Assembly: GCA_023957975.1 (NCBI GenBank) | Contig: JAMLGM010000005.1 | Coordinates: 1 to 64,000, forward strand | From: Microthrixaceae bacterium | GTDB taxonomy: Bacteria; Actinomycetota; Acidimicrobiia; Acidimicrobiales; Microtrichaceae | Length of the DNA stretch: 64,000 nt | Direction of reading: 5' to 3' | In this document: positions 42,719 to 53,200 of the stretch, piece by piece | Layout: every line of letters begins with the position of its first letter | Numbering within the stretch: position 1 is the stretch's first letter | Made by a program: the position numbers and the translations under genes | Notes under the pieces: generated by a model | The model's database searches: none | Seen by the model: only the letters and a program-made list of their open reading frames with translations | Told to the model about the DNA's origin: nothing

Positions 42719-43533
42719 GTGACCTACCAACCGTCGCCTTCCATCGCTGTGTCCCGACACGGCGCGACTGCCCCGACGCTCGTCGAGGTCGACCTTCGCC
42801 GCTGGGACGGGACCGAGACGCAACGGCGCGAACTCGCCGAGGAAGTCCGCGAGATCTGCCACCACGTCGGGTTCTTCGAACTCGTCGGTCACGGCGTTCC
42901 CGATGAGTTCCGTCGACGACATTTCGACTTCGTCGAACGGTTCTTCGCGTTACCCCTCGAGCACCGAAGCGCGATCGACAAGGCCAGGTCCCCTCAGTTT
43001 CGGGGATGGGAGCGCGTCGGTGCGGAACTCACCGACAACCGGGTCGACTACCGCGAACAGCTCGACCTCGCGGTGGAATACGAGGCCTACCCCGTCGGCG
43101 TCGAACCGGCCTACCTGCGCATCGACGGACCCAACCAGTGGCCCGACGAGGCGGTGATTCCGGGATTTCGCCTCGCGACGACGCGTTCGTCGTGAACCTC
43201 GGCGAGATCCTCCAGCGAATGACCGGAAACTACTTCGTCGCCACCAACCACCGGGTCATCGCGTCGCAGGCTCGAACCTCCTCGGCCTACTTCCACGGTG
43301 CCGATCTGCGCACGGCGCTCGTGCCGCTTTCGATGCCGCAGCGATACCTCGACGCCGTCGCGGCCTCACCGCGTCACGCCGAGGCCGGGTTCATGGCCAA
43401 ACGCGACGAACTGCTCGCCGGCCAGGCGGGAACGAACTCGGCCTCCGCGGACACCTTCGGCCAGCAACTCATGAACTACTACCTGCGCAGCTACCCCGAC
43501 ATCGTCGCCGTACATCACCCCGACTGGAGCTGA
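42719..43533 (+). pseudogene. 2-oxoglutarate/Fe(II) oxygenase of the isopenicillin N synthase family, internally deleted and frameshifted
   Basis: The first frame (42719-43195) encodes the non-haem dioxygenase N-terminal domain (VEVDLRRWDG, VREICHHVGFFELVGHGVPDEF) through IPGFR, then stops after seven wrong residues. A second frame resumes with DDAFVVNLGEILQRMTGNYFVATNHRVIAS and continues to 43533. Homologues have roughly 80-100 residues between these points, including the HxD iron ligands. Those are missing here, while the distal His (NHRVIA) remains. Junction is near 43168-43177. It should be inactive. The upstream -10 box is intact. An assembly error is possible but less likely. Confidence 0.85.
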
Positions 43534-43562
43534 ATCGACGACGCCGTCGGGGCGCCGCACCG

Positions 43563-43568
43563 TAGGGT
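43563..43568 (+). promoter_or_regulatory. -10 box of the amidohydrolase gene, leaderless
   Basis: TAGGGT 6 nt before the ATG at 43575. Confidence 0.55.
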
Positions 43569-43574
43569 GGCCCC

Positions 43575-45299
43575 ATGTGTGAAGCATGCGGCCCCCTCGG
43601 AGTCATCGCTCGAACCCGCACGGTTGCTCGCCCGACAGGTCCCATGCGCCCGGCCCGCCTCGCCCGGATGGCCACCGCGCACCACCGGGTCACCCCCGGT
43701 TCCGCCCGCCCGATCGAACGACTCCTTCTCGGCGCCACCGTGCACACCCTCGATCCGGCCTCGACGATCGCCGAGGCCATCGCCATCCGCGACGGAAGGA
43801 TCGCGGCCGTCGGCTCGGCAGGGGAACTGCGCCACCTCGCCGATTCCAGCACCGAGGTGCTCGATCTCGACGGCCGCACCGTGGTCCCGGGCCTCATCGA
43901 TGCCCACATGCATTCGGCCATGGTCGTGCTCGACGACTTCGTCGACGTCGGCCCCATCGCCACCCCGACCGCGGACCTGGTGTTTCAGGCACTCGCCGCT
44001 GCGGCCACCACTGGCGAAGGGTGGGTGCTGGCCAAGGCGTTCGACCCGACCATCACCGTCGGCCATCCCCAACTCGACCGCGACGTGCTCGATCGCCTGG
44101 TGCCCGACCGCCCCGCGTTCGTCCTCGAATCCAACGCCCACATCGGCTACGTGAACTCGGTCGCGCTGCGAATCGCCGGGGTCGACGACACGACCCCCGA
44201 CCCGCCGGCCGCACGGTTCGTTCGCGACGCGACCGGACGTCTCACCGGCCGGGTGGAGGAATCCGCGGCGATCGCAGCATTCATCCTCCACGCGCCCTTT
44301 CCCGACGCCACCGAGATGCGCGCCCGGATCCGCCGGTTACTCGACCACGCGGCGAGTGTCGGGGCAACCATGTTGCACGACTGTGGCATCGGGATCGGAG
44401 GCCCGGCGGACCTCGACCTGCTGGCATCCGCGATCGACGAGAACTCCCCCGTTCGGTATCGGGGAATGTTGACCACCGACCACCTCGACGCCTGGGAACG
44501 TACGGGAATCGTGCCCGGATGGGGCACCGACGACTTCCGAGTCACCGGCATGAAGGCGTGGAGCGACGGATCGAATCAGGCCGGCACCGGCTACCAGCGC
44601 GAGCCCTACCTGAATTCGACCTCGCGAGGCGAGCTGAACTTCACCGTCGAACAACTCGCGGCCACCATCGATCGCTGTCACCGCGGCGGCTGGCAGATCG
44701 GGGTGCACGCCAACGGCGACGCCGCGATCGACACCACGATCGACGCGTATGAGGCCGCGCTCGAAGCGACGCCGCGCGAGGATCACCGCCATCGCATCGA
44801 GCACTGCAGCGTCTTGCACCCCGAACAGATCGAACGCATGGCGAGGCTCGGGCTGTCCCCGTCGTTTCTCATCGGACACATCCGCTGGTGGGGCGAGGCG
44901 TTTCGAGACCGGCTGCTCGGCCCCGAGCGATCGATGCACTACGACCCGTGTGCCTCAGCGCTCGCTGCGGGCCTGCGCATTTCGCTGCACTCCGACTACA
45001 ACGTGACCCCGCTCGAGCCGCTGCGTTACGTGGAAGATGCCGTCAACCGGATCATGGCGGCCAACGGCGAGGTGCTCAACGATGCCGAACGCATCAGCGT
45101 CGAGGCCGGGCTGCGGGCGGTCACCAGCGACGCCGCCTGGCAGCTTCGCGAGGATCACCGCGCCGGCACGATGGAGGTGGGCAAATCGGCCGACCTGTGT
45201 GTCCTCGACGACGATCCGTTCCGAGTGGACGCCACGCGCATTTCACGCATCGCCGTCAGCGCCACCTACCGCGACGGGGTGTTGCGCCACGGCGCGTGA
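43575..45299 (+). CDS. Amidohydrolase (YtcJ-like, amidohydrolase family 3)
   Basis: 574 residues. The metal-binding VPGLIDAHMHSAM motif is near residue 105. Further metal and substrate residues appear in IGVHANGDAAID, HRIEHCS and LHSDYNVTPLEPL, all in family order, and KSADLCVLDDDPF ends the composite beta-sandwich. Members hydrolyse N-acyl or cyclic amide bonds, but this subgroup has no firm substrate. A short Arg-rich N-terminal extension with MCEACG precedes the sandwich. The ATG is supported by the -10 box. Confidence 0.88.
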   Translation: MCEACGPLGVIARTRTVARPTGPMRPARLARMATAHHRVTPGSARPIERLLLGATVHTLDPASTIAEAIAIRDGRIAAVGSAGELRHLADSSTEVLDLDGRTVVPGLIDAHMHSAMVVLDDFVDVGPIATPTADLVFQALAAAATTGEGWVLAKAFDPTITVGHPQLDRDVLDRLVPDRPAFVLESNAHIGYVNSVALRIAGVDDTTPDPPAARFVRDATGRLTGRVEESAAIAAFILHAPFPDATEMRARIRRLLDHAASVGATMLHDCGIGIGGPADLDLLASAIDENSPVRYRGMLTTDHLDAWERTGIVPGWGTDDFRVTGMKAWSDGSNQAGTGYQREPYLNSTSRGELNFTVEQLAATIDRCHRGGWQIGVHANGDAAIDTTIDAYEAALEATPREDHRHRIEHCSVLHPEQIERMARLGLSPSFLIGHIRWWGEAFRDRLLGPERSMHYDPCASALAAGLRISLHSDYNVTPLEPLRYVEDAVNRIMAANGEVLNDAERISVEAGLRAVTSDAAWQLREDHRAGTMEVGKSADLCVLDDDPFRVDATRISRIAVSATYRDGVLRHGA

Positions 45300-45318
45300 C
45301 GCGCCCCCGGACGCGAAT

Positions 45319-45361
45319 CATCCGGCTGGAGGCGACGCCAAGCGCCAACTCCAGCCGGATG
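45319..45361. terminator. Bidirectional hairpin between the amidohydrolase gene and ilvC
   Basis: Perfect 13-bp arms (CATCCGGCTGGAG and its complement) with a 17-nt loop lie between convergent genes. There is no clear U-tract. Confidence 0.6.
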
Positions 45362-45373
45362 AACAGCGACGAT

Positions 45374-47046
<1,673 letters not shown>

Positions 47047-47050
<4 letters not shown>

Positions 47051-48825
47051 TGGACGACGTCCTCCTCGCCGGGACCGACGACGATCTGGCTGTTGGTGCT
47101 GCCCGGAGGCACCATCGGAAAAACCTTCTCCGAGGCGTCGGTGCGGAACTCCAACACGACCGGACGGTCATTGATGGAGTTCGCCTTCTCGATCGCCGGA
47201 GCGACCTCCTCGGGCGACTCGACGCGCATGGCGACACAACCCATCGCCTCGGCCCACTTCACGTAGTCGGGCAGGTCCGGCGACAGGTAGACCTCGGAGT
47301 AGCGCTCTTCGTAGAACATCTCCTGCCACTGGCGAACCATGCCGAGATATGCGTTGTTGAGGATGGCGATCTTGACCGGAATCCGTTCGGTCGCGGCCGT
47401 CACCATCTCCTGGGCGGTCATCTGGAAACAGCCGTCGCCATCGATGGCCCACACGGTGCGATCCGGCATGCCGACCTTCGCGCCGATGGCGGCAGGAACC
47501 GAAAAGCCCATCGTGCCGAGTCCGCCCGAGTTGATCCAGGTGTACGGGTACTGGAAATTCCAGTACTGGGCAGTCCACATCTGGTGCTGGCCGACCCCCG
47601 ACGCGACGATCGTGTCGCGCGGCGACAGGTCGCGGATCTGTTCGAGGACGAACTGCGGCTTGAGCAATCCCCCCGGAGCGGACTGCTCGTAGGTGAGCGG
47701 GTATTTCTCCTGCCAGCCCGACAGCGTCGAACGCCATGGGGTGCGATCGGTCTGGTTGTCGGGAGCGCCCTGGTTACGAAGCACCCGGATGAGCTCTTCG
47801 GCGACGAGGCGGGCGTCGCCCACGATCGGAACGTCCGGCCGCCGGACCTTGCCCAACTCGGCCGGGTCGATATCGATGTGGATGATCTTCGCATCGGGCG
47901 CGAAGCCGTCGAGTTTGCCGGTGACCCGATCGTCGAATCGGCTGCCGAGCGCGATCAACAGGTCGGACTCCTGCATGGCGGTGACCGCGGTGTAGTTGCC
48001 GTGCATCCCGGGCATCCCGAGGTTCAACTCGTGATCGTCGGGCAGCGCACCGCGCGCCATCAACGTCGTCACGACCGGAATGTCGGCCAGTTCGGCCAAC
48101 TCCCGCAGGGCCTCGGCACCGCGGGCTTTCAACACTCCGCCGCCCACATAGAGCACCGGACGGTGGGCAGCGGTGATGAGCTCGGCGGCCTCCTTGATCT
48201 TGCGGGGGTGACCCTTGGTCGTCGGCTTGTAACCGGGCAGCGACGCGGCCACCTCCTCGTCGGTCGGCCAATGCCACTCCATCATCGAGTTCGGATGCGT
48301 CGGATCGATGATGTCTTTGGGAATGTCGAGCAGGACCGGGCCCGGACGGCCGGTGGTCGCCAGGTGAAACGCCTGGCGCACCGCGAGCGGGATGTCTTGG
48401 GCGCTGGTGACCAGTTCATTGTGCTTGGTGACCGATCGGGTGATTCCGATCGTGTCGCACTCCTGGAACGCGTCGGTGCCGATGGCCGCGACGGAGACCT
48501 GACCGGTGATGACCACCATCGGGACCGAATCCATGAACGCGTCGCACAGCGGCGTCACGATGTTGGTGGCCGCCGGCCCCGAGGTCACCATCGCCACACC
48601 GGGACGTCCAGTGGCGTGGGCATAGCCCTCGGCCATATGCCCGGCGCCCTGCTCGTGTCGGACGAGCACGTGGCGAATGGGGCTGTCGATGATCGGGTCG
48701 TACACGGGAAGGATGCATCCCCCGGGCAATCCGAAGATCACCTCGACGCCCTCGAGCTCGAGCGCCTTGATCAGCGCCTCCGCCCCGGTCATTCGGGTCG
48801 GTTGTTCTCCCTGTTGTTCACCCAT
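47047..48825 (-). CDS. ilvB: Acetolactate synthase, catalytic large subunit
   Basis: 592 residues. Thiamine-diphosphate enzyme: the catalytic Glu is in LVRHEQGAGHMAEGYA, the FAD region is in the middle, and the ThDP/Mg motif is DGDGCFQMTAQEM followed by NNAYLGMVRQW. It joins two pyruvates or pyruvate and 2-oxobutyrate, the first common step to valine, leucine and isoleucine. It is preceded by a 220-nt leader with an attenuator and leader peptide. Confidence 0.97.
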
Positions 48826-48987
48826 GGATCTTCTCTCTGACAGTTGATGTCGGATCGTGACAAGTTTGGTCGTTCGCCGGCCTCGGCGTCAGTTCCTGCG
48901 CTGCCTCCCACTCGTCGTTGCGACCCGCTTCGGGTCGATCTCCCACATCGGCGGGAGCCGGTCGGACCGATCTCGGATCGCCCATCC

Positions 48988-49018
48988 GAAAAAGACGAAA
49001 GGCCCCCGGAGGGACCTT
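48988..49018 (-). terminator. Attenuator terminator in the ilvBNC leader
   Basis: On the minus strand the 8-bp stem AAGGTCCC/GGGGCCTT (one G-U pair) closes a TCCG loop and is followed by TTCGTCTTTTT, a clear intrinsic terminator located 163 nt before ilvB. A hairpin with arms GCGCCGCAG and CTGCGTGCGC (49023-49050) lies between it and the leader peptide stop, as expected for a competing or pausing structure. Confidence 0.85.
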
Positions 49019-49049
49019 GGACGCGCACGCAGGAATATCGGCTGCGGCG

Positions 49050-49094
49050 CTAGCGCACTACTACGAGGCTGGAGGAAACGATCAGGTGCGTCAC
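49050..49094 (-). CDS. ilv operon leader peptide (14 residues)
   Basis: A GTG-started frame encodes MTHLIVSSSLVVVR and a TAG stop. Seven of its 14 residues are Leu, Ile or Val, including three consecutive Val codons just before the end. It is followed by two hairpins and a U-tract terminator upstream of ilvB. When charged branched-chain tRNAs are scarce, ribosomes should stall on these codons and favour an antiterminator. A TATCGT box 7 nt upstream and no ribosome-binding site suggest leaderless translation. A GTG two codons earlier is an alternative start. Confidence 0.85.
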   Translation of the reverse strand: MTHLIVSSSLVVVR

Positions 49095-49101
49095 GGCCAC
49101 A

Positions 49102-49107
49102 ACGATA
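49102..49107 (-). promoter_or_regulatory. -10 box of the ilvBNC operon
   Basis: TATCGT on the minus strand with an extended TG motif directly before it (TGA-TATCGT), 7 nt before the leader-peptide GTG at 49094. Confidence 0.65.
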
Positions 49108-49228
49108 TCAGCAACACGCGGCCGTGGGCGCCGTTTCGGGTTGAGAGCCGGGGCGGCACGGTCGCGACCGGTAGCCTGCATGCCATGCCGCGGTCCCCGA
49201 TCGACACTCAGCGCTGCGCCGATCGGCG

Positions 49229-50518
49229 ATGACGCCGCCGCGTGAGGGCGGCCCCGACGGTCATACCCCGCAGGATCATCGCCACGTGTGGCCGACGGTG
49301 CGTGGCTTCGCCGCCACCCGCCTCCTCGGCAACCTGTTCGTACGGGCGCCGTACGTGTTCATCACCGAGATCTCCCGGGGCCTCGGTGTCAGCGTCGAAA
49401 CCATGACCGTCGTGCTGGGCGTGCGCGAGCTCGGCGGGCTGGGGTCGCCGGTCGCCGGTCGACTCGTGGACAACGGCCACGGTGCTGCGGTCATCGCCGC
49501 GGGTGGAGTTCTGGTCGGGATCTCCTGTCTGTTGGCCGCCACCCCGTGGTTTCCCGTGTTCGTCGTCGTCATGGTGCTGGGGGCGTTCGCGAAGAACTCG
49601 ATCGACCTGGCCCAGAACGCGTGGGTCGGCCACGAGGTTCCCGTCACCAAACGAGCGCGGGTCATCGGTTTCATCGAAACGACCTGGGCGGGGTCGTTCC
49701 TCCTCGGCGTTCCGATCATCGGCTTCGCCACCGACCGTTTCGGCTGGAGGTCCGGGTTTCTGATCACCGGACCGATCCTGGCGTTGTTGGCGGTCGGTTC
49801 CGGGGCGAGCCTTCGGCGCTCGCAGCAGGGTGCCGCCGAGGACGAGCCCGTCGGAGCACCGGCCGCACGCCCAACGGGCTCCGCCGCGACCTCGACCGGC
49901 TCCGCCGCCACCCACCACGCCCTCGAGGCGATCGCCAACCCGGCACGCCTTCGCCGAGCCATCTGGGCGTTTTTCTGCCTGCAGCCGTTTTCGCAGATGC
50001 TCGTGTTCGCCGTGAACGGCGACTGGTTCGCAGGGCATCTCGCCATGTCGAACACCCAACTCTCCTTTGCCACCGCGGCCCTCGGGGTGGCCGAGCTCGT
50101 GGGCGTGGCGTGGGTGATCGCATACGCGGACCGCCTCGGACCGGTCCGCGTCGGCGGGGTCGCGATCGGTTTGGCGGCGATTCCGTCGTTGATCCTGATC
50201 GCCATGTCGAACAGTGCGGTCGGCAACTCGGCGGTGTTCGGGGTGGCCATGTTGTTGCTGATGGACCTGGCCATGGAGGCGTCCTTCGTCGCCACCCTGC
50301 CGATCGTGACCGAGCTCGATGTCGACAACCGCGGGCGCTCGGTCGCCCAGGCGTTCGTCGTGATGCTGGTGTCCCGAGCAGTCGCATCGGCGGCCGGAGG
50401 GGCCATCTACACGCGCCTGGGGTTCAACGCGACGCTGCTCACCTCCGCCACGTTGTGCGTTGCGGGTTGTGCCGCACTGACCTGGGCTCGGCGAGGCCCG
50501 AGGCTCGAGGCGACATGA
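49229..50518 (+). CDS. Major facilitator superfamily transporter
   Basis: 429 residues with about twelve hydrophobic segments arranged in two halves around a polar loop near 195-235 (RRSQQGAAEDEPVG). The first half contains the helix 2-3 loop variant GSPVAGRLVDNGHG. The substrate is unknown. The stop overlaps the next gene start (ATGA), so the transporter and a nucleotidylyltransferase-like protein are coupled. Confidence 0.85.
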   Translation: MTPPREGGPDGHTPQDHRHVWPTVRGFAATRLLGNLFVRAPYVFITEISRGLGVSVETMTVVLGVRELGGLGSPVAGRLVDNGHGAAVIAAGGVLVGISCLLAATPWFPVFVVVMVLGAFAKNSIDLAQNAWVGHEVPVTKRARVIGFIETTWAGSFLLGVPIIGFATDRFGWRSGFLITGPILALLAVGSGASLRRSQQGAAEDEPVGAPAARPTGSAATSTGSAATHHALEAIANPARLRRAIWAFFCLQPFSQMLVFAVNGDWFAGHLAMSNTQLSFATAALGVAELVGVAWVIAYADRLGPVRVGGVAIGLAAIPSLILIAMSNSAVGNSAVFGVAMLLLMDLAMEASFVATLPIVTELDVDNRGRSVAQAFVVMLVSRAVASAAGGAIYTRLGFNATLLTSATLCVAGCAALTWARRGPRLEAT

Positions 50519-51072
50519 GTGGGCACCGCGGTGGCGTGGGGGTGTTCCCCGGCACGTTCAACCCGCCCACGGTCGCGCATCTCGCGGTGGCCGAGGAGGC
50601 TCGAACCACGCTCGAACTCGAACGGGTCGACCTTGTGGTCAGCCGCATCCCCATCGGCAAGGAACACCTCAGCATCCCGAGCCTCGATCAACGTGTCGAG
50701 GTGCTCGAACGACTGGCGGGCCGCGTCGGATGGATGCGCATCGTCGTCAGCGAGCAACGCCTCATCGTCGACATCGCTGCCGGCTATGACGTCGTCATCA
50801 TGGGGGCCGACAAGTGGGGGCAGGTGAACGATCCGGTGTATTACGGCGGCGACAGCGCACGCCGCGACGACGCCGTCGCCCGGCTTCCGCGCCTGGCCCT
50901 GTTCGATCGCGCCGATGTGGCCTTCAACGCCGGTGTGCGCCACATCACCGAACCCGACGCCGTCACCCTTCGGCTCGAGGCTCGCTACCTCGACGTGTCA
51001 TCGAGCGCCGCTCGCGCCGGAGCTTCGCACCTGATGGTTCCCGAGGCCCTCGAGTCGGGGCTCTGGAGCTGA
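50515..51072 (+). CDS. Nucleotidylyltransferase-like protein (NadD/cytidylyltransferase fold)
   Basis: 185 residues. It starts with GVFPGTFNPPTVAHLAVAEEA, the nucleotide-binding motif of the NadD/CoaD superfamily with Thr instead of the first His of HxGH. The C-terminal motif is ARYLDVSSSAAR, in place of the usual ISSTxxR. The middle GADKWGQVND segment resembles NMN-type active sites. The missing first His leaves catalysis uncertain. It overlaps the MFS gene by 4 bp. Confidence 0.75.
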   Translation: MSGHRGGVGVFPGTFNPPTVAHLAVAEEARTTLELERVDLVVSRIPIGKEHLSIPSLDQRVEVLERLAGRVGWMRIVVSEQRLIVDIAAGYDVVIMGADKWGQVNDPVYYGGDSARRDDAVARLPRLALFDRADVAFNAGVRHITEPDAVTLRLEARYLDVSSSAARAGASHLMVPEALESGLWS

Positions 51073-51118
51073 ACGCCGGCCGCTCGTAGAGGCGGCCGCT
51101 CGACGCTCGGCCGCGGGT

Positions 51119-51754
51119 TCAGCAACTGCCTCCGACCGCAGCGAGATCCCCGCACACGGTTGCCCTGGTCACCTTCCACGCCCCGTCGATGAGCTTCGCC
51201 CCACCGTTGCGGCCCGGCACCGGATCGGCTCCGGGCACCACGATCGTGTAGATCACCGTGGCGGAGTTCGCCGTCGGGAATTTCACGTCGTTGACGCTTA
51301 CGACGACCTGTTTCACCAGTTCGCCGTTCGGCCCCGCCTCAATCGCTTGAAGCGCCAGGTCGACCCCGGAAGGATCATCGACGCTCAACAGGCGCTCGCT
51401 CAGCGGCTGCGACGCGTCGTAGACGGTCGTGAACGCTCGCACCACTGCCAGGCGATCGTCATCGCTGGGCGCCGAGTCCCCCGACCCAGCCTGCGCCGTA
51501 CCAGCCGATGCCGAACCCGCCTGTTCCGAATCGGCACCGACGCCGAGGCCGAGGCCTTCGTCGGTGGCGACTCGCGGTTCGCCCACCGGCACCGTCGTGG
51601 TGGCCGACGACAGCCGGGCCACCTCGGCCTCCATCTCGTTGAGGCGAACGTGTGCGGTGAATCCGAACAACAACGCTCCGAGCGCGAGAACAACCGCCGC
51701 CGCTGCCCACGCCCCCGACGCCGCGCCTCGTTCGCGGGTCCCGTCGTTGCGCAT
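51119..51754 (-). CDS. Hypothetical membrane-anchored protein
   Basis: 211 residues. One N-terminal transmembrane helix at about 15-35 (AWAAAAVVLALGALLFGFTA) is followed by a short coiled stretch (VRLNEMEAEVARL) and a Thr/Gly/Ser-rich linker. A soluble extracytoplasmic domain (DRLAVVRAFTTVYDASQPL to the end) has two Cys near the C-terminus. The start at 51754 is chosen because AGGAGGT lies 6 nt upstream; two in-frame ATGs further upstream lack one. Family not recognised; the outer domain may be a small beta-rich SnoaL- or NTF2-like fold, which is speculative. Confidence 0.72.
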   Translation of the reverse strand: MRNDGTRERGAASGAWAAAAVVLALGALLFGFTAHVRLNEMEAEVARLSSATTTVPVGEPRVATDEGLGLGVGADSEQAGSASAGTAQAGSGDSAPSDDDRLAVVRAFTTVYDASQPLSERLLSVDDPSGVDLALQAIEAGPNGELVKQVVVSVNDVKFPTANSATVIYTIVVPGADPVPGRNGGAKLIDGAWKVTRATVCGDLAAVGGSC

Positions 51755-51759
51755 CCGTG

Positions 51760-51769
51760 ACCTCCTGGC
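51760..51769 (-). promoter_or_regulatory. Strong ribosome-binding site deciding the start at 51754
   Basis: CAGGAGGTCA on the minus strand lies just before the ATG at 51754. It is one of the few near-perfect Shine-Dalgarno sites in the window. Confidence 0.7.
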
Positions 51770-51859
51770 GAACCGTTTCACCGACGGCGTCATGGTAGCC
51801 ACCTGCGATCCCCGACGCTTAGCGCCGAGCACCCGCACTCTGCGCGAATTTCCGCATCG

Positions 51860-51865
51860 TAGGCT
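51860..51865 (+). promoter_or_regulatory. -10 box of the MATE gene, leaderless
   Basis: TAGGCT 6 nt before the GTG at 51872. Confidence 0.6.
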
Positions 51866-51871
51866 CGCCTC

Positions 51872-53182
51872 GTGCCAACGACCGCGTCTGCCTCGATCGA
51901 CCGACAGATCGGCGCGATCGCCATTCCCGCCGCGCTAGCGCTGGCCACCGAGCCGCTCGCCGAGCTGTGCGACACCGCGATCGTCGGCTCCCTCGGCACC
52001 ACGGCGCTGGGCGGCGTGGCGATCGCGGTGCGAGTGGTGTCGTTCGCATCGACGGTGTTCATCTTCTTGATGTTCGCCACCACCACGGCCGTCGCCCGAC
52101 ACCTCGGTGCCGGCGATACCCGCCGCGCGGCGCACGAGGCCGTCACCGCGATGTGGATCGCCCTTGCCATCGGCGCGACGGCAACCGTCACACTCCTGAT
52201 CGGCGGCCCGACGTTCATCTCATGGCTCGGAGGATCCGGCGAGGTGGCGCGAGACGCTGGTCGCTACCTCGAGATCGTGGCGCTCTCGGCACCCGGGTCC
52301 ACCCTCACGATGGCCGGCATCGGAGCGCGCCGGGGTCACCTCGATACGCGGATCCCTCTGCTCATAAGTGCGGTCGCCGCGGCCACCAACCTCGTCGCCG
52401 ACCTGATCCTGGTGATCGGCCTCGGGTTCGGGATCGCTACCGCGGCGTGGACGACCACCGCGACCGCACTCGCATCGGGGATCACCTACGTGGTGCTCGT
52501 GGTCCGCGATGCCCGGCGCGCCGGGGCGCCGCTCGTCGCCGATCGGCGGAGCCTGCGCACGCAACTCGTCGTCGGCAGAGACCTGTTGGTGCGCACCGTT
52601 GCGCTACGCACCGTGTTGACCGTCGCGACGGCGCTCGCGGCGCGACAAGGTGAGGTGACCCTGGCGGCCTACGCGATCGCCTTTCAGATCTGGATCTTCT
52701 GCTCGTACGCGCTCGACGGCCTCGAGGCCGCCGGACAATCGCTGGTGTCGCACCGGTTGGGGTCCGCAACGTTCCACGAACTCGGCACCGTCACCGCACG
52801 GCTGTTCACGTGGGGAGTCCGGGTCGGGGTCGCGCTCGCGGTTGGCATCGTCGCACTGTCGTGGTGGCTTCCCCGGGTGTTCAGCTCCGATCAGGCGGTG
52901 ATCGACGCGGCGACGACGGCCCTGTGGTGGGTCGCAGCGTTCGCCCCGGTCAGCGCCGTCGCGTTCGTTGGCGACGGGATGCTGGTCGGCGCATCGCGTC
53001 AACGCTTCTTGGCCGCCACGATGCTGATCGCCTCGTGTGCGTTCGGGTTCGTCGCGTGGGCTGCTGCACCGTGGGGGCTGGCAGGGATCTGGGCCGCGAT
53101 CTCGGCCATGATGGTCGTGCGCACCGCAGGAGCCGCATTGGGCATCAGCCGGCTGCGAACGATGGCGGCCTCGGCGGCCTGA
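51872..53182 (+). CDS. MATE-family efflux transporter (DinF-like)
   Basis: 436 residues with twelve predicted membrane helices in two repeats. The start IDRQIGAIAIPAALALATEPLAELCDTAIVGSLG is typical of DinF-type MATE proteins, and QIWIFCSYALDGLEAAGQSL marks the second half. Such proteins export cationic compounds using H+ or Na+ gradients. The GTG start is supported by the -10 box. Confidence 0.9.
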   Translation: MPTTASASIDRQIGAIAIPAALALATEPLAELCDTAIVGSLGTTALGGVAIAVRVVSFASTVFIFLMFATTTAVARHLGAGDTRRAAHEAVTAMWIALAIGATATVTLLIGGPTFISWLGGSGEVARDAGRYLEIVALSAPGSTLTMAGIGARRGHLDTRIPLLISAVAAATNLVADLILVIGLGFGIATAAWTTTATALASGITYVVLVVRDARRAGAPLVADRRSLRTQLVVGRDLLVRTVALRTVLTVATALAARQGEVTLAAYAIAFQIWIFCSYALDGLEAAGQSLVSHRLGSATFHELGTVTARLFTWGVRVGVALAVGIVALSWWLPRVFSSDQAVIDAATTALWWVAAFAPVSAVAFVGDGMLVGASRQRFLAATMLIASCAFGFVAWAAAPWGLAGIWAAISAMMVVRTAGAALGISRLRTMAASAA

Positions 53183-53200
53183 GGGTCACCGGGTCGGCGT

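Larger units (their letters stand above)
48826..49228. other. Divergent ilvB-MFS intergenic region carrying the ilv attenuator
   Basis: This 403-bp gap holds, on the minus strand, the ilv promoter, leader peptide, a post-leader hairpin (49023-49050), the attenuator terminator and about 160 nt of further leader. On the plus strand a TAGCCT at 49172-49177 is a plausible -10 box for the MFS gene. No other gene is credible. Confidence 0.7.

Noticed and set aside
42600..43533. Two separate small genes in place of one broken oxygenase
   Set aside because: The second frame lacks its own start signal near its conserved part and aligns with the C-terminal half of the same enzyme family as the first.
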